From: Campylobacteraceae bacterium
GTDB lineage: Bacteria; Campylobacterota; Campylobacteria; Campylobacterales; Sulfurovaceae
Assembly (NCBI GenBank): GCA_027081065.1
Contig: JALWLW010000107.1
Span: 1 to 11,016, forward strand
Reading direction: 5' to 3'
Length of the DNA stretch: 11,016 bases
Shown: in pieces, positions 1 to 6,880 of the stretch
How positions within the stretch are numbered: the first letter of the stretch is position 1
How the letters are laid out: the number at the start of each line of letters is the position of its first letter
Notes under the pieces: generated by a model
The model's database searches: none
Told to the model about the DNA's origin: nothing
The model's input: the letters and a program-made list of their open reading frames with translations, nothing else
Position numbers and translations under genes: made by a program

Positions 1-128
1 CTGGTGTTCTTAAAGGTGCTGGTCATGTTCCTAAGCCTAAAGATGGAAATGGTAAGTTTAGATCAAAAGGTGTTGGTAAAGCACTTCATGAGTGGTTTAA
101 TGGTTCAATGAGAGAAATGTTCTCTTAG
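1..128 (+). CDS. C-terminal end of an unidentified protein (5' truncated)
   Basis: An open frame enters from the left edge (first complete codon at base 3) and stops at TAG 126-128, giving 41 residues. The tail is basic and glycine/lysine-rich, with PKPKDGNGKF near the middle and HEWFNGSMREMFS at the end. Codons are GGT/GTT/GCT-rich, as expected for a well-expressed gene. A perfect-stem terminator starts 21 bases after the stop, which supports a real gene end. I do not recognise the family; too little of the protein is present to assign a function. Confidence 0.7.
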   Translation, partial: GVLKGAGHVPKPKDGNGKFRSKGVGKALHEWFNGSMREMFS

Positions 129-148
129 TCGTTGAATTTTATTTACCT

Positions 149-177
149 CCACACTCATCTTTTATAGATGAGTGTGG
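149..177. terminator. Bidirectional intrinsic terminator between convergent genes
   Basis: Two perfect 12-base arms, CCACACTCATCT (149-160) and its complement (166-177), enclose a 5-base loop. It lies between the + strand gene ending at 128 and the - strand gene ending at 211. The + side is followed by a pyrimidine-rich GTTCTTCTCTC stretch. Read on the - strand the tail is AGGTAAATAAAATTC, so neither side has a clean U run. The stem is the most GC-containing hairpin in the window and could serve both genes. Confidence 0.8.
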
Positions 178-210
178 GTTCTTCTCTCAAAATCTTATTC
201 ATTCATTGTT

Positions 211-2862
211 TTAGAAACTACTTCCCAAAAGAACTCTCAGCTTATTTTTTTCAACAACATCTTTGTTATGAATCCATGCGATACTCAAAGGAATTTCTAA
301 TTTAGAAAATAAAACTAAATCAAACTCAGCGCCAACAAGGGTTTCATAGTATGTCTGTTGTTCTGTATTCGTAAAATCAATATCATACATACGCTGCTTC
401 ACATAGAGTGTTTCACGTTGTAAAGAAAAAGGAAAAGAGAAAAAATACAAAGAAGCATCAAAAACCTTAGCCAATGAGAGTTCTGACATTTTCACCTCTT
501 GAGCATACCTCGTAGTAGAAAAACTAGGAATCTCCAATATCGTTTTATCTCTCTGAAGTGTCCCAAAGTCATCTCTAAGTTCAATCCCTTTTTCTTCTAA
601 CAAATTTGCCTTATTACTTTTCATATAAACAAAATTTGCACCTACATAACTTTGCCAAGGCAAGTCATGCATAAATTCATAACGTCCTCCAACAATACTA
701 CTTTCCCTATCTTGACTTCCAAATAGACTCATAGCATTTAAACTATTGGCATATTTACTATAACCAAACTGTTTAATATTTTGTACATTTAGCGACAAAG
801 TAAGAGGTTCTCGATAAATGGTCTCATAATCTTTGAGATAATCTAGCCTAATATCCCCACGCCAATAACCAGATGCTAAAAGGGGTAACTTTGCATACCC
901 TCCATATCCTAAATCACGTTTATCCTTTGAGATGCTTATATTTCTATCTACATATCCATAAACTTCACCTCCATATTCAAGTCGTTGTGCTTCACTGTCA
1001 TACTTTAGTCCAACTATATCTCGTTCATCATTATGAGACAAAACAACAGATAAAGAATTTTGTAAAAGTGGGTCTACAAAATTGGCTTGTACATTAATGC
1101 CAAAACCAGTATATGTACCATAAGAGACACCTTGATTTAAAGAGCTATATTTTAGCTCTTTAAGAGAGTTATAATCTTCTGATATTAAAGGTTTATCACT
1201 AAAAATCTTAGCTGTTTGAAGCTTAGGTGGTAACTGACCATTTTGAAAAATCTCTATGCTAGTTGGTTCATTATTATATTTATCTAATTCTATTTTACTA
1301 TACGTATAACCATAGGCTGTAATACTAGCCACCAACGCTTGATTATTTTTTAATAACTTAAAATCAATAATATCATCAGCTAAAGATACACGTTCTATTT
1401 GTCCATTTTTAGCCTTATACGCCGTAGAACCATGTGCTGAAGAAGCTATAAAGTAAACAGAACCCTTATCATCGACATCAGTTACAAAACCATAATGCCC
1501 CTCAAACGAAACCAAAGCTTTTTTATTTTTATATAGAGTACGTCTCTTACCCTCTTGTTGAAAATAATATAAATCTTCTTGGTCTACATGGACAGAAGAG
1601 TGGCTTTGGGTATAAAATTTACCATCTACATAAACTTGTGGGCTTTCTATAGATTTTGCGATATCAAAATAGACTTTTTTACCCGAAGCTGTAAAGCCTT
1701 GAACAGCTTTCCCCTCAAAACCTTTTTGCATAAAACCATCTTTGTCAAATATTCCCATTTCGATTTTTACAGGAGAAGTTTTTGCTGAAGCTTGTGAATA
1801 GTACTGACCATTTCGTTTAAAAACTTCTCCAAATCTCCATGAACCATATTCAAAATTAGAAGTCATGGTTTCTATATTTAACTTAAATACTTTTGGAGCA
1901 GATTTATTATCACCTATTAAAGTATAAACCTCATCATCTTGCTTATTTAGAGACACAAAAATTTGACTTCTAGCTAAGACTTCTCCTTTAGTAACTTTAA
2001 AATCACTATGTTTAGCATTCATATCATTAACAAATTCAGCCAATAATACTTTAAAACTTTTTCCATACTGTTTCTCAAACATAGCCGAAGTAAAGAAAGG
2101 AAAAGGCTGAGAGGCAAAGGTTTTAAAATAACCATTGACTTTTTCAACACCATATTTTTCAACTAAAAATTGCTGAAAAAATCCTCCTAGCAAATAAAAT
2201 TTTTCTGCATAAGGAAAATTCAATGTTTGGTTATACATTAGCTCAGGCTTGATTTCTCCAGCTTTTGCCATGGCAACAACTTCAGCTAAGGCATAACCAG
2301 AAAAGAGTCGTCCACCATTTCCAAAGCGTGATTCATTCATCACCCCATTCCCCTCTAAGATAAAAGAACTCTCTAAAATATTAGGAATAGGAAACAATGC
2401 TAAAGGCCCAAAAAAAGAGATAGGGTTATTACCTAAAACTTTATGGCTAGTACGTGAAAGGAAATTCTCTTTAGGATTTAACTGAAAATTATGGGCTGTT
2501 TCATGAATAAGTAAAGTCTTTAACCATGAAGAAGAAGAAAAATAGTCAATATAAGTGACTCCTGCACCATAAAAAAGTTGAGAATTAAAAGGAATTTGAG
2601 TTGAAAAACCATTGGCTACTTGATTATTACTTGAAGCTATACCTACATACATTTTATCATCTAAAGCATACCCAAACTCTTTTTCATATCCTTTAACTAA
2701 AGCTTCTTGATAAACTTTCATTTTAGGTATTACTCCAGCATGTTCTTGTGTATAAACATAAGAGAGTTCATCTCCCTCTGAAATCAAATAGTCATCAGGT
2801 ACAACCACAGCTGAAGAGAGTAAATAGGTCGACAATATGAATGCAGGTACTACTTTTTGCAT
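211..2862 (-). CDS. Secreted HExxH metallopeptidase with propeller-like middle and outer-membrane beta-barrel
   Basis: The start is the ATG at 2862 (883 residues), not the longer open frame to 2943. This ATG lies one base after the stop of the upstream ATPase, has AAGG six bases upstream, and opens a signal peptide (MQKVVPAFILSTYLLSSA, probable cleavage near residue 18). Residues 120-124 are HETAH, a gluzincin zinc motif. The LEGNG...NESRFG segment (E170) fits the third zinc ligand of peptidase MA-like domains. Residues about 295-525 are repetitive beta-rich sequence like a TolB-type propeller. From about 577 to 883 alternating amphipathic strands end in a terminal Phe, the usual mark of an outer-membrane barrel. 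I infer an outer-membrane-anchored protease whose domains probably face the periplasm; the substrate is unknown. It is translationally coupled to the AAA+ ATPase gene. Confidence 0.75.
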   Translation of the reverse strand: MQKVVPAFILSTYLLSSAVVVPDDYLISEGDELSYVYTQEHAGVIPKMKVYQEALVKGYEKEFGYALDDKMYVGIASSNNQVANGFSTQIPFNSQLFYGAGVTYIDYFSSSSWLKTLLIHETAHNFQLNPKENFLSRTSHKVLGNNPISFFGPLALFPIPNILESSFILEGNGVMNESRFGNGGRLFSGYALAEVVAMAKAGEIKPELMYNQTLNFPYAEKFYLLGGFFQQFLVEKYGVEKVNGYFKTFASQPFPFFTSAMFEKQYGKSFKVLLAEFVNDMNAKHSDFKVTKGEVLARSQIFVSLNKQDDEVYTLIGDNKSAPKVFKLNIETMTSNFEYGSWRFGEVFKRNGQYYSQASAKTSPVKIEMGIFDKDGFMQKGFEGKAVQGFTASGKKVYFDIAKSIESPQVYVDGKFYTQSHSSVHVDQEDLYYFQQEGKRRTLYKNKKALVSFEGHYGFVTDVDDKGSVYFIASSAHGSTAYKAKNGQIERVSLADDIIDFKLLKNNQALVASITAYGYTYSKIELDKYNNEPTSIEIFQNGQLPPKLQTAKIFSDKPLISEDYNSLKELKYSSLNQGVSYGTYTGFGINVQANFVDPLLQNSLSVVLSHNDERDIVGLKYDSEAQRLEYGGEVYGYVDRNISISKDKRDLGYGGYAKLPLLASGYWRGDIRLDYLKDYETIYREPLTLSLNVQNIKQFGYSKYANSLNAMSLFGSQDRESSIVGGRYEFMHDLPWQSYVGANFVYMKSNKANLLEEKGIELRDDFGTLQRDKTILEIPSFSTTRYAQEVKMSELSLAKVFDASLYFFSFPFSLQRETLYVKQRMYDIDFTNTEQQTYYETLVGAEFDLVLFSKLEIPLSIAWIHNKDVVEKNKLRVLLGSSF

Positions 2863-2863
2863 C

Positions 2864-4600
2864 TTAAACCTTAAATCCCATGCTCTTAGAAGCGTTCTCA
2901 AAACTTGACCCCATCTCTTTTTCAATTTCAGATAAAAAGTCACTCATGGCAAAAACACTCTCATCTCGAACAGCTACCGTATAAGCTGTATTTCTCACAA
3001 TAAGATTTATTTGACCACCTGTTAGCTCATATTTGGCTAATTCATCAACCTCAAAGCCCTCTTCATAGTCAGCATTCTCTGGTAACATAAAATGCCAAAG
3101 ACGTTTTCGCTGTTTTCGACCTGGTTTTTTAAACTCTATTTTGTAGTTAAATCGTCTTGAAAATGCTTTGTCTATGTTGTCAAGCAAGTTAGTCGTGGCA
3201 ATTAAAATTCCCTCAAATTGTTCTATTTGCTCTAAGAAAATATTTTGCATTTGATTGTGCATTTTATCAGCAGAACTTCCTGTCCCTTGTGTTCTTGAAC
3301 TCAAAAATTGGTCTGCTTCATTCAGTAGTAAAATAGGGTCTACTTTTGCTTTTTTACTAAGCGTTTTAAAGTCATCAAAAATCTTACGAACATTTTTTTC
3401 ACTCTCTCCTACATACATAGACAAAATTTTAGAACAATCAAACGACAAAATAGGACGTTTTAATGTTTTAGCTAAACTCACAGCTGTCATTGTTTTACCA
3501 GTTCCAGGATGTCCATAGAAGATAATTCGTGCATCAATTCCTTTACGTTTATCTTTAAGCCCCCATGCTTTTAACTTAGCAAACACATCTTTATCTACTT
3601 GTTTAATCAGCGTAGTTAAAACTTCACGTGTTTTAGGATGAAGTACCACATCACTTAAATCAGTAGAGGGCTCTAAGTACTCAAACAACTCTTGCTCTTC
3701 TACCAATTTGTCAAGTTTCAACTTGGTTACTTTTTTCTTTTTATTTGGATGAATCATCTTTTGCAAGACATCTTCTTGCAGGTAAAATGAACGTGAAATC
3801 CCTCCAAACATATTCAGTATCTCTTCATAATCAATAATATTTTTATTTAACAGCTTTGAGCCATCCTCTAATAAAGCACGATTACGAATTTTATCATGTT
3901 CATCATCTGAAATAATTTCAATAAGTGTATTCATATCTCTAAACTGTCCCTCACCTCCAGAGTATTCTTCTTTTAAAAGTGCTAAAAATATTCGTTGTTC
4001 TTTCTCATCAAACTCATGTTCTTTAAAAAATGTTTCAACCATATTAGGCTCTTTTGTAATTTTAAGACGTTCAACAATACGCTGAGAAAGTAAAACCAAC
4101 TTGCTTTTTAGACGCCCTACACTTAAAGAGGTATCTAAAAATCCTTGTTTAGAAGAAGACATCTTATGTACAAGATCAATCACATCAAACTGGTCTTGTA
4201 GATACTCTAAATGGTCAGTATAAGGCTTAATATCAGGCAAAGAGATTTCTAATGAGCCCTCTTCAAGTAAACGAAGAAGACTCATAGTAGGTGCAACAGA
4301 AGTATTCAGTACTTCAAGTTTTGAAACCTCTTGTACTTTGACTTGTCCAAAAGAGATTTGAACAATCCACCCCATGTCCATAAGCTTTTTAATAACAGAA
4401 AGATAGTTCAAATAGTCATAGCTCTCATATTCAAAATTATCTTGCAGTATATCAAGTACAGCTGTCTCTTCAATGCCTTTGACAAAACGTCTACAGATGT
4501 ATTGTAAAATCTTTGCTTCTTGACGGGTACATTTTAAATGAGGGAAAATTTTTGCTTTGGTTACATTTTTTGCTTCTATAAAATTTATAAGGTATTTCAA
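2864..4600 (-). CDS. AAA+ ATPase (classic AAA, SpoVK-like) with unknown N-terminal region
   Basis: This 578-residue cytosolic protein starts at TTG 4600-4598, with AGGA seven bases upstream and no better start nearby. The C-terminal half is a complete AAA module: Walker A GHPGTGKT (363-370), Walker B LLLNEAD (N427-E428), sensor 1 ATTN (N471) and an arginine-finger pair in FSRRF (R482/R483). Asn replaces the usual Walker B Asp, but the catalytic Glu is kept; from memory, this NEAD form occurs in a bacterial AAA subgroup, so the enzyme is probably active. Residues 1-340 are mostly charged and helical, possibly with a winged-helix-like start, and I recognise no domain there. The family remodels or unfolds protein partners using ATP. 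The gene is followed after one base by the metallopeptidase/barrel gene, so the two are probably co-expressed; the ATPase substrate is not evident. Confidence 0.85.
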   Translation of the reverse strand: MKYLINFIEAKNVTKAKIFPHLKCTRQEAKILQYICRRFVKGIEETAVLDILQDNFEYESYDYLNYLSVIKKLMDMGWIVQISFGQVKVQEVSKLEVLNTSVAPTMSLLRLLEEGSLEISLPDIKPYTDHLEYLQDQFDVIDLVHKMSSSKQGFLDTSLSVGRLKSKLVLLSQRIVERLKITKEPNMVETFFKEHEFDEKEQRIFLALLKEEYSGGEGQFRDMNTLIEIISDDEHDKIRNRALLEDGSKLLNKNIIDYEEILNMFGGISRSFYLQEDVLQKMIHPNKKKKVTKLKLDKLVEEQELFEYLEPSTDLSDVVLHPKTREVLTTLIKQVDKDVFAKLKAWGLKDKRKGIDARIIFYGHPGTGKTMTAVSLAKTLKRPILSFDCSKILSMYVGESEKNVRKIFDDFKTLSKKAKVDPILLLNEADQFLSSRTQGTGSSADKMHNQMQNIFLEQIEQFEGILIATTNLLDNIDKAFSRRFNYKIEFKKPGRKQRKRLWHFMLPENADYEEGFEVDELAKYELTGGQINLIVRNTAYTVAVRDESVFAMSDFLSEIEKEMGSSFENASKSMGFKV

Positions 4601-4630
4601 TACTGTTTCCTGTTTATACGAGTTTATATT

Positions 4631-4636
4631 ATTATA
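4631..4636 (-). promoter_or_regulatory. -10 box of the AAA ATPase / metallopeptidase operon
   Basis: A perfect TATAAT on the - strand lies 30 bases before the TTG start, giving a leader of about 24 bases that contains AGGAAAC. No convincing -35 box is seen, which is usual for Campylobacterota sigma70 promoters. Confidence 0.5.
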
Positions 4637-4672
4637 ACAAAATATATTAGGATTTTGGATTGAAGTTTGATG

Positions 4673-4700
4673 CTGACAACTCTTAACAGCCTCTTATAAT
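4673..4700 (+). promoter_or_regulatory. Candidate sigma70 promoter in the gap
   Basis: CTGACA (4673-4678, five of six matches to the -35 consensus), a 16-base spacer and a perfect TATAAT (4695-4700). Transcription would start near 4707, about 260 bases before the nuclease-like gene, and would run through the inverted repeat at 4750-4793. Confidence 0.4.
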
Positions 4701-4749
4701 GAGTTTAGGGAAATAGGGAGAATATTGAATATAAAGTTAAAAGTCATCG

Positions 4750-4793
4750 TATGAGAGCTACTAAAAAAAGGGAAAAATAATGTAACTCTCATA
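4750..4793. repeat. Inverted repeat (12-base arms, one mismatch)
   Basis: TATGAGAGCTAC (4750-4761) pairs with GTAACTCTCATA (4782-4793) with a single mismatch, around a 20-base purine-rich loop containing AAAAAAAGGGAAAAA. As RNA it would form a moderate hairpin. It is not followed by a U run, so a simple terminator is unlikely; it could be a regulatory or small-RNA structure. Confidence 0.4.
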
Positions 4794-4938
4794 GGAATAT
4801 TATAGCAACTAATCTTTTATAAACAAAGGATTTTCTCCAATATTTTAAATATTTCTTAAAAAATAAATCTTATTTTACAAATTATATTATACAATATACA
4901 AAGAAGAATTTATCATAATTTATCTGGTTCAAATCTGT

Positions 4939-4944
4939 TATAAA
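4939..4944 (+). promoter_or_regulatory. Candidate proximal -10 box of the nuclease-like gene
   Basis: TATAAA followed after two bases by a second TATAAT (4947-4952). From the first, transcription would start near 4951 and give a leader of about 19 bases carrying the AAGGAG at 4956-4961. The surrounding A/T richness makes chance matches likely. Confidence 0.35.
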
Positions 4945-4969
4945 ATTATAATTTTAAGGAGTTTACCCC

Positions 4970-6454
4970 TTGAGTAAGGCTGGTTTTAAAAATGAAAAAC
5001 AACTCATTAATTCCTTAAATAGAAACTACTTTTTAGACTTAAATCCCAATTTACAACGGCTTATTAGCCAAAGTTTTAAAAAATATGATGATAAAATATT
5101 TTGTAGAGCCCAAGCTGGATTCAACAAAAGTGACATCAAAATCCAAATTGGTAAAGAGTCACATACTTATTCTATTAAAATGGGAAAAGGAAACTCTGTC
5201 CATCAAGAACCTGTAGAAGACTTTTTACACTTCTTAAAGAGAGAGTATGATTTAACCCCTACCATAAAAGAGAATATACAACGCTTTATCTGGGCAGATG
5301 GAACAGAAGATGGATCAGGAAGAATTAAAGATAGAATCACCTCTAAAAAATTTAAAAAAAAGAATCCAAAAACCATTCAATCAATTCAAGACTATTTTGA
5401 ACAAATTAAAAGACCTCTTATTCAAAGGTTTTTAATTGATGGAGTTAAACCTTCTTCTTCGGCTGAATATATGTACTATGGAACAAGTAAAAAAGGGATA
5501 CTTTGTAAAAGTACTGATGTTCTAGACTGGATTAGTAGCCATCACTCTAAAGCAGTTCTTAGTATTGGAAAACTCTCTTTTCAGGCATGGAATAGAAACC
5601 TAAAAGGAAAAAAGAAATCAGAAAAAAAACGAGGAGTCATTCAAATTAAATGGGGTTCATTAAAAAAAGATATCAAAAAGATAGCCAATGTCAACTTAGG
5701 AAAACAACAAGAAATAGACTTTGTCAAAATAGTAAATAAAAAAGAGAACTTAAATTATTGGAAACATTTAAACTTAAAGACAAAAAATCATTACGCCATT
5801 CGGGTTACTTCTCAAAAATATGGAAAACTCAATCAACGGAAAGTTTGGGCAAAAGCAGATGCCTTTATGGTTAAAGGTTTTATACCTCCAAGCTACTTAA
5901 AACTTAATCATTATTATTTAGAAGAAAGAGATGTAAAACTATTTAATTTATTACCCATACCTCACACAGGTATTTCTATTAAGCAAGAAGATTCTAAACA
6001 CTATAGTATTGCTAAACTCTCTCCTTCTAGCTTCTATAAACTCTTTAACTCAAATATGTTAGCAGCTGGTGCATCTATCTACTATAAAAGAACAAAGAAA
6101 CTTCATCTAAACAATAAAATTTTAAAAGCTTGGAATATTTTGGAAAAAGATTTTTTTTCTTACTATTCAAAAGTACTTAACTTAACTATTAACTCTGTTA
6201 CACATATGAACTGTCAAAAATGTTTAAAAAAAATAAAACGTTATGCCAACAAAGAAATAGCCAAAATTATTAAAAATAACAAAAATATTTCAGATTTTAT
6301 TTTCTATGGCATCAATAATTTTGAAGAACCTTTTACTGCACCTTGGCTCTTTAAACAAGGAAGGTTTCAAAAAAATCATCTCATACCTTTTTCTGTAACA
6401 ACAGGGTCTGGTAGAAGTAAAGGAAAGTGTAGCATTGTCATTAAAGCCAAATAG
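4970..6454 (+). CDS. Lysine-rich protein of unknown family, candidate PD-(D/E)xK-like nuclease
   Basis: 494 residues from a TTG start with a perfect AAGGAG eight bases upstream. I do not recognise a named family. Near the N-terminus, a helix with E9, then NKSDIKI (D55), then YSIKMGKGNSVHQE (K70, E80) resembles the D...(E/x)xK core of restriction-endonuclease-fold enzymes, with Ser in place of the usual acid. A second similar set occurs later: WAKADAFMV (D297) and GISIKQEDSK (K338). FIWADGTEDGSG (106-117) and a CxxC pair (C415, C418) are other distinctive points. No signal peptide or membrane segment is seen, and the high lysine content suits nucleic-acid binding. It is the only gene in this orientation between - strand genes and has no methyltransferase next to it. 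I infer a possible stand-alone nuclease, perhaps defensive; this is unproven. It carries three A8/T8 runs. Confidence 0.6.
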   Translation: MSKAGFKNEKQLINSLNRNYFLDLNPNLQRLISQSFKKYDDKIFCRAQAGFNKSDIKIQIGKESHTYSIKMGKGNSVHQEPVEDFLHFLKREYDLTPTIKENIQRFIWADGTEDGSGRIKDRITSKKFKKKNPKTIQSIQDYFEQIKRPLIQRFLIDGVKPSSSAEYMYYGTSKKGILCKSTDVLDWISSHHSKAVLSIGKLSFQAWNRNLKGKKKSEKKRGVIQIKWGSLKKDIKKIANVNLGKQQEIDFVKIVNKKENLNYWKHLNLKTKNHYAIRVTSQKYGKLNQRKVWAKADAFMVKGFIPPSYLKLNHYYLEERDVKLFNLLPIPHTGISIKQEDSKHYSIAKLSPSSFYKLFNSNMLAAGASIYYKRTKKLHLNNKILKAWNILEKDFFSYYSKVLNLTINSVTHMNCQKCLKKIKRYANKEIAKIIKNNKNISDFIFYGINNFEEPFTAPWLFKQGRFQKNHLIPFSVTTGSGRSKGKCSIVIKAK

Positions 6455-6799
6455 CTACATTGTAACATTCTCCAAAAACTCAATCTCACCCCAACGCACC
6501 AAAATTAAATCAATAGAAAATTCAACATCCAATCTTTTTGATTTCATATAATAGTAAGCAGAATTAATAACTTTACGTTGTTTTGAAGGGGTAAAGTTAT
6601 AGATAGGGTCAAAGTCAGCCTGAGCAGACTTAACCTCAATAAAGTGCATCACATTATCACGAAGAGCAATAATGTCTATTTCGCCCAGTTTCCTCGCATA
6701 ATAATTACGCTCCAAAATAAAAAAACCCTCAGCTTCTAAAAATTCTAACGCCAACTCTTCATTTTGATTTCCAATAATGGTATTTAGTTCATGTCGCAT
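6455..6799 (-). CDS. yraN: YraN / UPF0102 family protein
   Basis: A full-length 114-residue member of a widespread small family with a PD-(D/E)xK nuclease fold. The signature is clear: GNQNEELALEFLEAEGF in the first helix (E15 and neighbours), KLGEIDIIA (E40, D42) and FIEVKS (E55, K57), then the conserved S/T-P-x-K-x-x-K-type helix (TPSKQRKV). The molecular function of the family is not firmly established; Holliday-junction or DNA-processing roles have been suggested from the fold. The start is ATG 6799 with AAGGA seven bases upstream. A promoter (-10 TATAAT at 6822-6827) suggests independent transcription from the formate dehydrogenase gene upstream. Its stop codon directly abuts the stop of the convergent nuclease-like gene. 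Confidence 0.9.
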   Translation of the reverse strand: MRHELNTIIGNQNEELALEFLEAEGFFILERNYYARKLGEIDIIALRDNVMHFIEVKSAQADFDPIYNFTPSKQRKVINSAYYYMKSKRLDVEFSIDLILVRWGEIEFLENVTM

Positions 6800-6821
6800 A
6801 AGGAAGTCCTTTTTTATTTCA

Positions 6822-6827
6822 ATTATA
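6822..6827 (-). promoter_or_regulatory. -10 box of yraN
   Basis: TATAAT on the - strand, 22 bases before the ATG. Transcription would start near 6815, and the short leader contains AAAAAAGGA. The palindrome at 6852-6874 would then lie about 37 to 59 bases upstream of the transcript start. Confidence 0.5.
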
Positions 6828-6851
6828 CATAAAAAAGGTTAAAAGTAGTAA

Positions 6852-6874
6852 AAATATGTCAAATTGACATATTT
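6852..6874. repeat. Perfect palindrome between formate dehydrogenase and yraN
   Basis: AAATATGTCA (6852-6861), three bases AAT, then TGACATATTT (6865-6874): ten perfectly paired bases. It begins seven bases after the formate dehydrogenase stop. Read on the - strand it is followed by TTACTACTTTTAACC, so it may be a weak AT-rich terminator of the dehydrogenase gene. Its position just upstream of the yraN -10 box and its TGTCA-N3-TGACA core also fit a dimeric regulator's operator. Confidence 0.6.
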
Positions 6875-6880
6875 AAATAT

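Larger units (their letters stand above)
4601..4969. other. AT-rich divergent intergenic region
   Basis: 369 bases separate the - strand ATPase and the + strand nuclease-like gene. I see no ORF longer than about ten codons with a ribosome binding site. It contains the ATPase promoter at its left edge, a + strand sigma70-like promoter (4673-4700), an inverted repeat (4750-4793), then a stretch of almost pure A/T from about 4830 to 4955 leading into the promoter-proximal part of the next gene. It could be a long leader, a small RNA locus, or the scar of an insertion. Confidence 0.6.

Noticed and set aside
873..1097. + strand open frame opposite the barrel region
   Set aside because: Low-complexity His/Leu/Val-rich shadow of the barrel-coding sequence on the other strand.
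2863..2943. Upstream extension of the metallopeptidase frame to an earlier start at 2943
   Set aside because: It lies wholly inside the ATPase gene, and the extra 27 residues are basic and would bury the signal peptide. The ATG at 2862 has its own ribosome binding site.
3320..3322. Asn in place of Asp in Walker B as a sign of a dead ATPase
   Set aside because: The catalytic Glu, Walker A, sensor 1 and arginine finger are intact, and the NEAD form occurs in a bacterial AAA subgroup.
3255..3518. + strand open frame opposite the ATPase
   Set aside because: It is antisense to the conserved AAA core, with no ribosome binding site or plausible protein features.
4695..4793. Tiny ORFs in the gap, such as a nine-codon frame starting at 4751
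   Set aside because: Very short, no convincing ribosome binding site, and within the arm of an inverted repeat.
4970..6454. Complete restriction-modification system
   Set aside because: No methyltransferase or specificity subunit is present in the window; only a single nuclease-like candidate is seen.
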